A stretch of DNA of 64,000 nucleotides, taken from Modestobacter sp. VKM Ac-2986 (GTDB lineage Bacteria > Actinomycetota > Actinomycetes > Mycobacteriales > Geodermatophilaceae). The translations under genes and the position numbers were made by a program. Positions 39,828 through 50,802 of the stretch are shown here, one piece after another. Where the stretch lies: NCBI RefSeq assembly GCF_026967795.1, contig NZ_JAPVBH010000001.1, positions 733,028 to 797,027 on the forward strand, in the 5' to 3' direction. Every line of letters starts with the position of its first letter. The first letter of the stretch is position 1. The notes under the pieces are model-generated. The model had not been told where the DNA came from. It searched no databases and worked only from the letters and a program-made list of their open reading frames with translations.

Positions 39828-41189
39828 GTGGTCGACGTCCCGCCCCTGCCGCTGGACCGCACCTCCCGGGTGCCGCTGGCGGTCCAGCTGGCCGACGCGC
39901 TGCGGACGGTGACCGCGCAGGGGAGCCTGCGGGCCGGTGACCGGCTGCCCTCCACCCGGCAACTGGCCACCGAGCTGGGCGTCAGCCGCACGGTGACCGC
40001 CGCCGCCTACGACCAGCTGCTCGCCGAGGGCTGGGTCGCCGGCCGGCACGGCGCGGGCACGTTCGTCGTCGGGACGCCCGGCCCGTCGTCCCGCCCGGTG
40101 CTGCGCACCGCCGTGCCCGAGCCGCCGGTCGGCGGGACCGACCTGCGGCCCGGCGCGCCGTGCCTGGAGGTGCTCGACCGGGCGGCCTGGCGCCGCGCCT
40201 GGCGGGCCGCCGGCGACGAGCCGCCCGACGCGGTGACCAGTGTCGCCGGCGCCCCGGCCTACCGCGCCGCCGTCGCCGAGCACCTGCTCCGGCACCGCGG
40301 GCTGCCGGCGACCGGTGCGGACGTGCTGGCCACGGCCGGCACCTCGGCCGCGGTCGGCGAGCTGGCCCGGCTGCTGCCGCCCGGGGCCCGGGTCGGGGTG
40401 GAGGACCCCGGCTACGGCCGCGCCGTCGGGGCGCTGCGCGACGCCGGAGCGGAGGTCGTCCCGTTGCGGGTGGACGACGACGGACTGGTGGTCGACGAGC
40501 TGCCCGCCGGACTGGCCGCCGTCTACTGCACGCCGGCCCACCAGTTCCCGCTCGGCGGCCGGCTGGCCGCGACCCGCCGCACGGCGCTCGTCGCCCGGGC
40601 CCGGGCGGAGGGGTCCCTGGTGGTCGAGGACGACTACGACGGCGAGCTGCGCTACGACGTGGCGCCGCTGCCGCTGCTGGCCGCGCTGGCGCCGGACGTG
40701 GTGGTCCACCTCGGCACCACCAGCAAGGTGCTCAGCCCGACCCTGGGCGTCGGCTGGCTGGTCGCCCCGCCCGAGGTGCGCGACGCCCTGCTGGCCCGCC
40801 GGACCGCGACCGGCACCCGGCCCGCCCGTGCCGGACAGCGGGTCGTGGCGGCGCTGGCCGACTCCGGTGACCTGGCCCGGCACCTGCGCCGGCTGCGGCG
40901 GGAGCTGCACGCCCGCCGGGACGAGGTGCTGGCCGCGGTGGCCGCGGCCGGGCTGCGCGCGCTGGGCGACGACGCCGGTGCCCACGTCGTCGTCCCGCTG
41001 CCCGACGACGCCACCGAGGCGACGGTGCTGACCGCCGCAGCCGCGCGGGGCCTGCTGCTGGACCCGCTGTCCCGCCACCGGCTCGGCGACCAGGGCCCGG
41101 CCGGGGTCGTGCTGGGCTGGGTCGCCCCCTCACGCGCCGAGCTGACCGCCGCGCTGCCGTTGCTCACCGAGGTGCTGCGGGGGCACTGA
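39828..41189 (+). CDS. MocR/PdxR-type regulator with aminotransferase domain
   Basis: 453 residues from the GTG at 39828, with GGAGG five bases upstream. A GntR-type winged helix (LAVQLADALRTVTAQGSLRAGDRLPSTRQLATELGVSR) is joined to a fold-type I aminotransferase domain. The PLP-lysine region is HLGTTSKVLSPTLGVGW, with VEDDYDGELRY upstream. Members bind PLP and control pyridoxal, GABA or related metabolism rather than transaminate. The divergent PNPOx-like gene and AGTGGCC boxes support a vitamin B6 link. Confidence 0.9.
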   Translation: MVDVPPLPLDRTSRVPLAVQLADALRTVTAQGSLRAGDRLPSTRQLATELGVSRTVTAAAYDQLLAEGWVAGRHGAGTFVVGTPGPSSRPVLRTAVPEPPVGGTDLRPGAPCLEVLDRAAWRRAWRAAGDEPPDAVTSVAGAPAYRAAVAEHLLRHRGLPATGADVLATAGTSAAVGELARLLPPGARVGVEDPGYGRAVGALRDAGAEVVPLRVDDDGLVVDELPAGLAAVYCTPAHQFPLGGRLAATRRTALVARARAEGSLVVEDDYDGELRYDVAPLPLLAALAPDVVVHLGTTSKVLSPTLGVGWLVAPPEVRDALLARRTATGTRPARAGQRVVAALADSGDLARHLRRLRRELHARRDEVLAAVAAAGLRALGDDAGAHVVVPLPDDATEATVLTAAAARGLLLDPLSRHRLGDQGPAGVVLGWVAPSRAELTAALPLLTEVLRGH

Positions 41190-41234
41190 ACGCCGGTGGC
41201 CCAGGACCACGCGGGTCCTGGGCCACTGGCGTTC
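41188..41234. terminator. Bidirectional terminator between MocR and korB
   Basis: 21-base arms (41188-41208 and 41214-41234) pair with a single mismatch around a five-base loop (ACGCG). The left arm overlaps the MocR stop codon. The genes on both sides converge here. Confidence 0.85.
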
Positions 41235-41246
41235 AGCGCTGTGCGC

Positions 41247-44398
<3,152 letters not shown>

Positions 44399-44407
44399 CA
44401 GTGAGGT

Positions 44408-44427
44408 ACCTCCGACCGTTCAGGTTA
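44408..44427 (-). promoter_or_regulatory. korAB ribosome site and -10 candidate
   Basis: On the minus strand GGAGGT (44408-44413) is the ribosome site and TAACCT (44422-44427) a -10 candidate. The 160-base divergent gap to htpX shows no other clear signal. Confidence 0.45.
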
Positions 44428-44558
44428 CGTGCGGGTGACCGGGCCCGGTCCCTGGTGCACCCAACGTGAGCGAAGCCACACAGGAGAGCCTGTCCTGACC
44501 CCGTGACCTCACAGGGACGGCGGGGAACGGGTCCTGCCCGGGGGGCGTTCTACGGATC

Positions 44559-45434
44559 GTGCAACGGTGGAACAACGGCCTGAGGACGGCGGTGCTCCTC
44601 GGCCTGATGGGCGGGCTGATCCTCGCCGCCGGGGCCCTGGTCGGCGGCCGGACCGGGCTGTTCGTCGCCCTGCTCGTCGCGCTGGGCGTCAACGGCTGGG
44701 CGTACTTCAACTCCGCGTCGCTCGCGCTGCGGTCGATGCGGGCCTTCCCGGTCACCGAGACGCAGGCGCCGCAGGTCTACGCGATCGTCCGCGAGCTGGC
44801 CACCGAGGCCCGCCAGCCCATGCCGCGGCTGTACGTGAGCCCGACCGCGCAGCCCAACGCCTTCGCCACCGGCCGCAACCCGCGCAACGCCGCGGTCTGC
44901 TGCACCCAGGGGATCCTCGAGCTGCTCGACCGCCGGCAGCTGCGCGCCGTGCTGGCCCACGAGCTGTCGCACGTCTACAACCGCGACATCCTGATCAGCT
45001 CGGTCGCCGGCGCGATGGCCACCGCGATCACCTACCTGGCGCACATGGCGCTGTTCGCCTCGGTCCTCGGTGGCCGGTCCGACGAGCGCGGGGGCGGCGG
45101 TGGGCTGGGCGGGCTGCTGCTGGTCGTCCTGGGCCCCGTCGCCGCCGGTCTCGTGCGCATGGCGGTCAGCCGCAGCCGCGAGTTCCAGGCCGACGCCTCC
45201 GGTGCCGAGCTGTCGCACGACCCGCTGGCGCTGGCCAGTGCCCTGGCCACGCTCGAGCGCGGGGTCGCCGCCCGTCCGTTGCCGCAGGACGACCGGCTGG
45301 TGACCCAGAGCCACCTGATGATCGCCAGCCCGTTCCGCGGCCAGGGCATGGCGTCGATGTTCGCCACCCACCCGCCGATGGCCGAGCGGATCGCCCGGCT
45401 GCAGCAGCTGGCCCGCGAGCAGGGGCAGGTCTGA
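44559..45434 (+). CDS. htpX: HtpX zinc metalloprotease
   Basis: 291 residues, M48 family membrane protease. Two N-terminal helices follow [13 protein letters not shown], the catalytic zinc motif is [10 protein letters not shown] (residues 134-138 HELSH), and a further helix pair and [14 protein letters not shown] (third ligand Glu) follow. It degrades misfolded membrane proteins on the cytoplasmic side. The GTG at 44559 matches the conserved start of actinobacterial HtpX. Confidence 0.95.
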   Translation: MQRWNNGLRTAVLLGLMGGLILAAGALVGGRTGLFVALLVALGVNGWAYFNSASLALRSMRAFPVTETQAPQVYAIVRELATEARQPMPRLYVSPTAQPNAFATGRNPRNAAVCCTQGILELLDRRQLRAVLAHELSHVYNRDILISSVAGAMATAITYLAHMALFASVLGGRSDERGGGGGLGGLLLVVLGPVAAGLVRMAVSRSREFQADASGAELSHDPLALASALATLERGVAARPLPQDDRLVTQSHLMIASPFRGQGMASMFATHPPMAERIARLQQLAREQGQV

Positions 45435-45441
45435 GCGGCCC

Positions 45442-45473
45442 CCACCCGCGGGGGTGAGAGCCCCCGCCGGTGG
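45442..45473 (+). terminator. Terminator after htpX
   Basis: CCACC-c-GCGGGGG (45442-45454) pairs with CCCCCGC-c-GGTGG (45461-45473) around a TGAGAG loop; one internal mismatch. Confidence 0.6.
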
Positions 45474-45510
45474 CCTGTAGGGGCGGCGTCCCCGTGCCGA
45501 TGTCCAGCGG

Positions 45511-46380
45511 GTGAGGATCCTGTCCCCGGCGCCGTGGCGCCGGTCCGCGCCGGCCCGCCGTCCCGGCGGCCTCGTGGCGGTGCTGCTCGGCGCCGTGCTC
45601 GGCGCGACGCTCCTGCTCCCCGCGGCGACCGCACAGGCCGACCAGGACAAGAGCAACGTCCGTGCGACGACCACCTCGACGGCCCCGCTGGCGTCGGGGG
45701 AGTCCGCGTGGGTGGCCGTGTCCTGGACCGCCGACCAGACGGTCCACGACTGGTCGACGACGGTGACCGCACCCGCCGGGGTGGCCGTCGCCTACCCGAC
45801 CACCCGTGGCGGCGGCGACACCTCGCTCTACGGCTCGGCGACGCTCGTCGGTGCCACCACCGACTTCACCGCGTTCCGGCTCGCCGTCCCCCACGCGCAG
45901 CGCACCAGTTTCCCGGTCACGGTGACCTCCACCTACTCGCGCTGCGGCGACAACGGGCAGTGCAAGGACCAGGGCATCGGCAACGACGGCCGGACCGGGT
46001 CGGTGACGGTGACGGTGACCGTGCCCGTGGGGCCGGCGGCCGGCCCGCCGTTCACCCAGGACACGACCCGGGTCTCGATCACGGCCGGCAGCGACGGTTT
46101 CCAGCAGCTCTCCTTCACCGGTGGCCAGGCCGACCTCGCCGACTTCCGCGTGCAGGTCGGCGCCCTGCCGGCCGGCCTCGAGGTGGCCTACCCCGGTGGC
46201 CGGACGGCGAGCAGCCCCGCCGGTGGCAGCGGCCTGCCCGGCCGGCGCACCGACCAGGTCGGGCTGCGTCTCGTCGCCACCGGGCTGGCTCCGGGCACCT
46301 ACACACTGCCGCTGTCCATCAGCTGGACCGCGGCCCATCCCACCACCACGAACGGGACGGTCACCCTTGTCGTCAACTGA
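45511..46380 (+). CDS. Secreted protein of unknown function
   Basis: 289 residues. A long basic N-terminus and hydrophobic core end in PAATAQADQ, a plausible signal peptidase site near residue 43. The mature part is Thr/Val/Ser-rich and beta-strand-like, with two repeats of an immunoglobulin-like pattern (SGESAWVAVSWTADQTVHDWS, then VGALPAGLEVAYPGGR) and a single pair of cysteines (SRCGDNGQCKDQ) that could form a disulphide. I do not recognise a named family. It overlaps the next gene by 14 bases, so the two are probably one unit acting outside the cell. Confidence 0.65.
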   Translation: MRILSPAPWRRSAPARRPGGLVAVLLGAVLGATLLLPAATAQADQDKSNVRATTTSTAPLASGESAWVAVSWTADQTVHDWSTTVTAPAGVAVAYPTTRGGGDTSLYGSATLVGATTDFTAFRLAVPHAQRTSFPVTVTSTYSRCGDNGQCKDQGIGNDGRTGSVTVTVTVPVGPAAGPPFTQDTTRVSITAGSDGFQQLSFTGGQADLADFRVQVGALPAGLEVAYPGGRTASSPAGGSGLPGRRTDQVGLRLVATGLAPGTYTLPLSISWTAAHPTTTNGTVTLVVN

Positions 46381-46756
46381 GCCCTCCAGCCCCACCCGGC
46401 GGCGGGGGCGTGCCGGTGCGGCGTCCGCGCTGGTCGCCCTCGCGCTGGCCCTGACGACCGGCGGCTGCGCTGCCACCGCCGACGAGCCGTCGACCGCAGG
46501 CAGCGCCGTCCCCGGAGCCGTCCCCGCCGACGACCTGACCCGGCGCCTGGCCGCGGTCGAGGCCGCCCGCCAGTGTGCGGTGACGACCACGACCTTCCCC
46601 GACGAGACCGCACTGACCACCGACCTGGACGACCGGCTGGCGGCGGACGGGCTCAGCCACGCGCAGTGGAAGGAGTGGCACGACGCGCTGGTGCACTCCC
46701 CGGACCTGGTGGCGCAACTGGTCGAGGTGAGCGCGCCGGGCTGCGCCGGCGCCTGA
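46367..46756 (+). CDS. Putative lipoprotein, unknown function
   Basis: 129 residues from a TTG at 46367, the only start in frame that retains the whole signal peptide. ALVALALALTTGGC looks like a lipoprotein signal, although the residue three before Cys is Thr rather than Leu. The mature part is small, acidic and helical (DDLTRRLAAVEAARQCAVTT, HAQWKEWHDALVHSPDLVAQL). Two further cysteines may pair. No family recognised. Probably functions with the secreted protein it overlaps. Confidence 0.55.
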   Translation: MSSTEPSSPTRRRGRAGAASALVALALALTTGGCAATADEPSTAGSAVPGAVPADDLTRRLAAVEAARQCAVTTTTFPDETALTTDLDDRLAADGLSHAQWKEWHDALVHSPDLVAQLVEVSAPGCAGA

Positions 46757-46792
46757 CCCCTCGGTCGAGGGTCCGGCGCCGGCGCCGCTGCG

Positions 46793-47284
46793 TCAGCGGT
46801 AGTTGTCGAACTGCAGGGCGATCTCGAAGTCCTTGCCCTTGAGCAGCTGCTGCACCGCCTGCAGGTCGTCGCGCTTCTTGCCGGTGACCCGCAGCTGGTC
46901 GCCCTGGATCTGCGCCTGCACGCCCTTGGGGCCCTCGTCCCGGATGGTCTTGGCGATCTCCTTGGCCTTGTCCGAGGCGATGCCCTGCTTGATCGTCGCG
47001 GAGATCTTGTAGACCCGGCCCGAGGACTGCGGGTCCTCGGCGTCCAGGGCCTTCATCGAGATGCCGCGCTTGACCAGCTTCTCGCGGAACACCTCGAGGG
47101 CGGCGACCACGCGGTCCTCGGTGTCGGCCTGCAGGGCCACCCCCTCCTCGCCGGCCCAGGCGATGGTGGCGTTCACGCCGCGGAAGTCGAACCGCTGCGA
47201 GAGCTCCTTGGCCGCCTGGTTGAGCGCGTTGTCGACCTCTTGCCGGTCGACCTTGCTGACCACGTCGAAGGACGCATCGGCCAT
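46793..47284 (-). CDS. yajQ: YajQ family nucleotide (c-di-GMP) binding protein
   Basis: 163 residues, full length. Conserved features are [34 protein letters not shown] and the C-terminal [18 protein letters not shown]. In Xanthomonas a YajQ protein binds c-di-GMP and acts as a transcriptional cofactor; whether actinobacterial YajQ does so is unproven. AGAGGAGG is an excellent ribosome site six bases before the ATG. Neighbouring tRNA-Tyr is divergent, as in mycobacteria (Rv0566c region). Confidence 0.92.
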   Translation of the reverse strand: MADASFDVVSKVDRQEVDNALNQAAKELSQRFDFRGVNATIAWAGEEGVALQADTEDRVVAALEVFREKLVKRGISMKALDAEDPQSSGRVYKISATIKQGIASDKAKEIAKTIRDEGPKGVQAQIQGDQLRVTGKKRDDLQAVQQLLKGKDFEIALQFDNYR

Positions 47285-47348
47285 GTGGTTCCTCCTCTGT
47301 GGGGGGACGCCCCGCCGGGACCCGGCGAGGACGTCGACCCCCGTCTTG

Positions 47349-47354
47349 TACGCT
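47349..47354 (+). promoter_or_regulatory. -10 of tRNA-Tyr
   Basis: TACGCT preceded by TTG, 16 bases before the tRNA 5' end. Confidence 0.5.
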
Positions 47355-47370
47355 CTCCCGGTACCCACAC

Positions 47371-47452
47371 GGCGGGTTGCCCGAGTGGCCAATGGGAGCG
47401 GACTGTAAATCCGTCGGCTTAGCCTACGAAGGTTCGAATCCTTCACCCGCCA
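47371..47452 (+). tRNA. tRNA-Tyr (GTA)
   Basis: 82 bases with a long variable arm, as expected for bacterial tRNA-Tyr. The acceptor GGCGGGT pairs with ACCCGCC, the anticodon loop reads CTGTAAA with anticodon GTA, and the T-loop is GTTCGAATC. CCA is not encoded. Confidence 0.95.
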
Positions 47453-47462
47453 CACCTGGTAC

Positions 47463-47494
47463 GACGGCCCCCGACCTCACGGTCGGGGGCCGTC
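47463..47494. terminator. Terminator between tRNA-Tyr and the TadE-like gene
   Basis: Perfect 14-bp arms GACGGCCCCCGACC and GGTCGGGGGCCGTC with a four-base loop (TCAC). It serves the tRNA and the converging gene at 47500. Confidence 0.9.
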
Positions 47495-47499
47495 CTCGT

Positions 47500-47931
47500 T
47501 CACGGGACGGTGGGTGCGCGGGCGCTGGCCACCGCGGTGCGCTCCAGCGGGCGGCCGCCCAGGAACACCGAGCCGAACGCGATGCGCACCGACCGCGTGC
47601 AGCGGACCGTCACCTCGGCGCCGTCGGTCTCCGCCGACCAGGAGTCCAGCGTGCTGCCGGGGTCGGCGAGCTGGTCGGCGACGGCGGCCTCGGCGGCGGC
47701 CCGGGTGAGCGGCAGCTGGTCGCCCACACCGCCGGCGTAGACCGCGGCCTCGTCGGCCTGGTTGGCCGCGGCCAGCGCGGCGCCGTCGCAGATCGACTGC
47801 ACCTCCTGCTGCTCCAGGAAGGCGTCGGAGGCGGCGATCCCGCCGAGCACCATGAGCGCCGCCACCAGCCAGCAGACCAGGACGAAGGGCAGCGAGGACC
47901 CCGCTTCGGGGTCGGGCCGGCTCGGTCGCAC
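47500..47931 (-). CDS. TadE-like membrane protein (Rv3654c type)
   Basis: 143 residues from a GTG at 47931. GSSLPFVLVCWLVAALMVLGGIAASDAFLEQQEVQSICDGAA gives one N-terminal membrane helix followed by the conserved helix of TadE/TadG-like pseudopilins, then a Cys-containing beta region (TVRCTRSVRIAFG). Usually such genes sit in a tad (Flp pilus) cluster; none is visible here. A TACGCT hexamer is seven bases upstream on the same strand, so the mRNA may be leaderless. Confidence 0.75.
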   Translation of the reverse strand: MRPSRPDPEAGSSLPFVLVCWLVAALMVLGGIAASDAFLEQQEVQSICDGAALAAANQADEAAVYAGGVGDQLPLTRAAAEAAVADQLADPGSTLDSWSAETDGAEVTVRCTRSVRIAFGSVFLGGRPLERTAVASARAPTVP

Positions 47932-47938
47932 GCCCGGG

Positions 47939-47944
47939 AGCGTA
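47939..47944 (-). promoter_or_regulatory. -10 of the TadE-like gene
   Basis: TACGCT on the minus strand, seven bases before the GTG start. Confidence 0.45.
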
Positions 47945-48097
47945 GGGCCTGCCCGCGGTCGGGTGCACCGTTGTCCACCGGTTGTGGACACCGCCTGTGG
48001 ACGGTGTGGACGACGACCGGCACCCGGTGCGGTGACGGCCCGCACCCTGTGGACGACGCCCCCGCCGGCAGGCCGCGGGGCCGCACACTCCCCGGTC

Positions 48098-48379
48098 ATG
48101 GCGATCGAGGTCCTCCCCGCCCAGCTGTACGCGCTGGCCACCGTGCTGGACGGCGCGTCCGTCCGGGCCGCCCGGGCCGGCACCGCGGTCGACCCTGCAC
48201 CGGTCGGCGGCCCGCTGGGTCCCGCGGTGCTGGGCTTCGCCGAGACGGTCCGCACCGTGGGCGGCGCGCTGGCCGGCGAGCTGTCCTGGCTCGGGGACGT
48301 CGTGGCCGCCACCGCCGACTCATGGATGCACCTGGACGGCTCACTGCTGCCGGCCCGGGGCGCCGGGGTGCCCGAGTGA
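48098..48379 (+). CDS. EspC/WXG100-like small helical protein
   Basis: 93 residues from the ATG at 48098. Predicted as a helical hairpin: LPAQLYALATVLDGASVRAARAG, a Pro/Gly turn (VDPAPVGGPLGPAVLG), then FAETVRTVGGALAGELSWLG and VAATADSWMHLDGSLL. The size, the turn and the acidic tail after an aromatic residue (SWMHLD) resemble EspC/WXG100-type type VII secretion substrates. This is similarity of pattern only. It overlaps the next gene by four bases (GTGA), so the two are co-made. Confidence 0.6.
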   Translation: MAIEVLPAQLYALATVLDGASVRAARAGTAVDPAPVGGPLGPAVLGFAETVRTVGGALAGELSWLGDVVAATADSWMHLDGSLLPARGAGVPE

Positions 48380-50427
48380 GCACCGTCCTGCCGGCGCCGG
48401 TGGACCTGCCGGACCCACCCGGCTCCCCGGAGGCGCTCGCGACGGTGCTCGACCAGCTGACCTCGGCCGGGTTCTCCGCCGGGCTCACCGTGCACCTGCT
48501 CCAGCCGACGGCCGCGGTCCCCGGGTGGCAGGGCGCCGACGCGGCGGCCGCGGCCGGGTCGATCGCTGCCGCCGGCGCCGTCGCGGCCGACCTGCACGAC
48601 GCGCTGACCGCGGCCGCGGTCCGGCTGGAGGACCACGCGGGGCTGTGGTCGTCGGTCCTGACCCGGGTCCGGTCCCTGCGGGAGGACCAGCACCACCAGT
48701 TCGCCTCGGCGGCGGCCCGGCTGGCCACGCTGCTCGACGACGTCCCGGGCGTCGGGCTCGGCGCGGTCACCCCACCCGCGGCCGTCGCGCTGGTCCGCGA
48801 GGTCGCCGGTGCCGACGCCGCGCGGAGCGCGCAGCACACGGCCCTGCTGGCCGACCTGGCCGACGACGCCGTCTCGGTCGCGGCGGTGCTGGCCTGGCTG
48901 GGCGGGCCGTTCGGTGGCGCAGGGCGGCCGGGGGACGTCGAGCGGGTCACGCTGCGGCTGGCCGCCGTGCTGCCCGGCTGGGGCGACGGTGCGCTGACTG
49001 CGCTCGGGGTGCAGGCCGCCGACGAGCTGGACGGACCGGGCACCGCGCAGGAGCTGGACGACGCGGCTCGCCGCTGGACCGCCCACGCGGCGGCCCCGGT
49101 CTTCGCCGACGCGCTGCTGGGGCGACTCGGCCAGGACGGCGTGACCTGGCTGCTGACCCTCTTGGGGAACCGGACCGTCGTGGCCGAGCGGGAGCCGCTG
49201 GCCGGGCTGCTGGCAGCGGCGGTCGGCGCCGCCGGCCCGGGGAGCCGGGCCGCCGAGGTGCTGGCCGGGGTCCGGATCGACCCCGCCGACCCCGACGGCA
49301 CGCCGGACGTCGTCGCGGTCGGGGCGGGCACGGTGCTGTCCGCGGTGGCCGCCGGTGGCCGGGCGGCCGGCGCCGTAGGGTCGGCTGCTGCCTGGGGCCG
49401 ACAGGTGCTGGCCCGGGAGGCCGCGCAGGACGCGACCGCCGTCGAGCGCACGACCGCGACGATGCCCGACCCCGTGGCCGCGGCGCTGGCCGTGCTCGCC
49501 GACGCCGGCGACCCGGCGGCGGCAGCGGGCCTGCTCGCCGACGCCGGCTCCTGGACGACGCTGCTGGCCCGGCGCTGGCCGGACGGTGCGGCGGGGGACC
49601 TGGCCGCGGTGGTCGACCTGGCCGCCCGTGCGCCGGGTGCCCCTCAGGCGGCGGGCGCGGCGCTGCAGGCGCTCGGGCAGGGCCTGCGTCCCGGGACGGC
49701 CGACCAGGTGCTGGTCGACGACGTGACCCTGACGGCCGTCGGGGGTGCGGTCGCCGGGCTCGTGGCAGGTCAGGTCCATGTGGTGCTGCCGGTGCTGCGA
49801 GCCGCGGCCGGGGCGGTCGCCGAGGGCGTGGACGACGCGACCGACACGGTCCTGCGCGGGCTGGGCCACCTGCTCGCCGACGAGGCCCGGGTGCGCACGG
49901 TCGGCGCCGCCGTCGGTGCCGCGCTCGCCGCCGGGCCCGGTGGTCCGGCGGCCGGTGAGGTCGCGGGCGGGTTCGTCGCGGTGGAGGAGTACGGGCAGCG
50001 GATCGCCCACGTGCTGGCCTGGAGCCGCGAGCACGAGCGGGCGATCGACCGGGAGATCGTCTGGACCATGGCGGTCACCGGGCCGACGCAGCTGGTCCGT
50101 GGACTGACCGGCGCGGTGGTGGGGGAGCTCGCCGGGGCGGCCCAGGAGCGGCTCGGTTTCGACGGCACCGTGGACGTCGGCCCGGACACGGGGGCCACCT
50201 ACGCCGCCTGGGACGCCCGCCGCTGGGCCGGGGCCGCACTCGGGTCGGCCGGCGGCGACTCGCCGGAGGTCGGGACGGCCGCGGAGGCGGGCTTTGCCCG
50301 GGCGACGGAGCTGCTCGGGCGGCCGGTGCCGCCGGACCCCTCCCTCCTCGACCAGCTGGACGAGCTGCAGGGGGACCCGCCGGAGCCGGATGACGGGGAC
50401 GGACACCGGCCGACCGGGCGACGCTGA
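48376..50427 (+). CDS. Large Ala-rich T7SS-substrate-like protein
   Basis: 683 residues. The N-terminal about 120 residues are helical with a W-x-G turn (VPGWQGADAAAA) and a long second helix, like a WXG100 domain. The rest is an Ala/Gly/Leu-rich helical domain with repeated features such as FADALLGRLGQDGVTWLL and SWTTLLARRWPDGAAGDLAAVVDLA, reminiscent of actinobacterial DUF6571-type proteins. The C-terminus is acidic. No catalytic motif or toxin domain is evident. No ESX machinery genes are in the window, so it would need a secretion system encoded elsewhere. Confidence 0.6.
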   Translation: MSTVLPAPVDLPDPPGSPEALATVLDQLTSAGFSAGLTVHLLQPTAAVPGWQGADAAAAAGSIAAAGAVAADLHDALTAAAVRLEDHAGLWSSVLTRVRSLREDQHHQFASAAARLATLLDDVPGVGLGAVTPPAAVALVREVAGADAARSAQHTALLADLADDAVSVAAVLAWLGGPFGGAGRPGDVERVTLRLAAVLPGWGDGALTALGVQAADELDGPGTAQELDDAARRWTAHAAAPVFADALLGRLGQDGVTWLLTLLGNRTVVAEREPLAGLLAAAVGAAGPGSRAAEVLAGVRIDPADPDGTPDVVAVGAGTVLSAVAAGGRAAGAVGSAAAWGRQVLAREAAQDATAVERTTATMPDPVAAALAVLADAGDPAAAAGLLADAGSWTTLLARRWPDGAAGDLAAVVDLAARAPGAPQAAGAALQALGQGLRPGTADQVLVDDVTLTAVGGAVAGLVAGQVHVVLPVLRAAAGAVAEGVDDATDTVLRGLGHLLADEARVRTVGAAVGAALAAGPGGPAAGEVAGGFVAVEEYGQRIAHVLAWSREHERAIDREIVWTMAVTGPTQLVRGLTGAVVGELAGAAQERLGFDGTVDVGPDTGATYAAWDARRWAGAALGSAGGDSPEVGTAAEAGFARATELLGRPVPPDPSLLDQLDELQGDPPEPDDGDGHRPTGRR

Positions 50428-50618
50428 CGATCAGCTCAACTGATGTTGCTCAAAGTGACGACACGGCGGACGCTGTTCACCCGGCCGTGTCAATGCTTGC
50501 CCCGTGTGGGTGACAGCTTGCAATCTCTCAATTGCGGTCTGTGCCGGACAACGCTCTGCCCCTGCGTGGGCGGCTACCGCGACTCCCCTGTCGTCCCGTG
50601 CTGCCCAGGAGAACCCTC
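50428..50618. other. Leader region of the small peptide gene
   Basis: Lower in GC than its surroundings. It contains an ATCAG/CTGAT hairpin (50430-50444), a GACACGGC/GCCGTGTC hairpin (50460-50491, a possible terminator of the preceding gene), and a GCAAT/ATTGC inverted repeat (50520-50535). A promoter for the peptide must lie here, but I cannot fix its -10. Confidence 0.4.
50460..50491 (+). terminator. Hairpin after the 683-residue gene
   Basis: GACACGGC (50460-50467) and GCCGTGTC (50484-50491) with a 16-base loop. Possible terminator; no T run. Confidence 0.4.
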
Positions 50619-50711
50619 ATGTCTGCTTCTTCCACCCTTTGCGCCAACCAGTCGACCTCGTCCGTGCGGAGCAGCTGGAAGTGGACGCGCAGCTGGAAGT
50701 GGACCCGCTGA
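50619..50711 (+). CDS. 30-residue Trp/Lys-rich peptide with SWKWTR repeat
   Basis: A 30-codon gene too short for routine calling. AGGAGA (50607-50612) sits six bases before the ATG, and a terminator starts 13 bases after the stop. The peptide begins MSASSTLCANQ and ends with SWKWTRSWKWTR. The repeat is encoded by two nearly identical 18-base units (50673-50690 and 50691-50708, 17 of 18 identical). Early codons (TCT, GCT, TCT, CTT) are AT-richer than is normal here, as in well-expressed starts. Its C-terminal half is strongly cationic and Trp-rich. No homologue is known to me; it could be a membrane-active peptide or a precursor of a modified peptide. Confidence 0.6.
   Translation: MSASSTLCANQSTSSVRSSWKWTRSWKWTR
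50673..50708 (+). repeat. Tandem 18-base repeat inside the peptide gene
   Basis: AGCTGGAAGTGGACGCGC is followed directly by AGCTGGAAGTGGACCCGC; one mismatch. Each copy encodes SWKWTR. Confidence 0.9.
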
Positions 50712-50724
50712 CGTACTCGTGGAG

Positions 50725-50755
50725 CTGACGGGGCGGCCGGTGGCTGCCCCGTCAG
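50725..50755 (+). terminator. Terminator of the peptide gene
   Basis: CTGACGGGGC (50725-50734) and GCCCCGTCAG (50746-50755) form a perfect 10-bp stem with an 11-base loop. Confidence 0.75.
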
Positions 50756-50789
50756 TGTGAGATGGCTCGGCTGACCGCTCTGGCGCTGC

Positions 50790-50795
50790 TACCTT
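50790..50795 (+). promoter_or_regulatory. -10 of the second GGDEF-EAL gene
   Basis: TACCTT seven bases before the ATG at 50803, with no Shine-Dalgarno; leaderless configuration. Confidence 0.5.
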
Positions 50796-50802
50796 CCGCC
50801 TG

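Noticed and set aside
50443-50760. 105-codon cysteine-rich open frame over the peptide region
   Set aside because: It spans hairpins, the ribosome site and terminator of the 30-codon gene; no ribosome site of its own.
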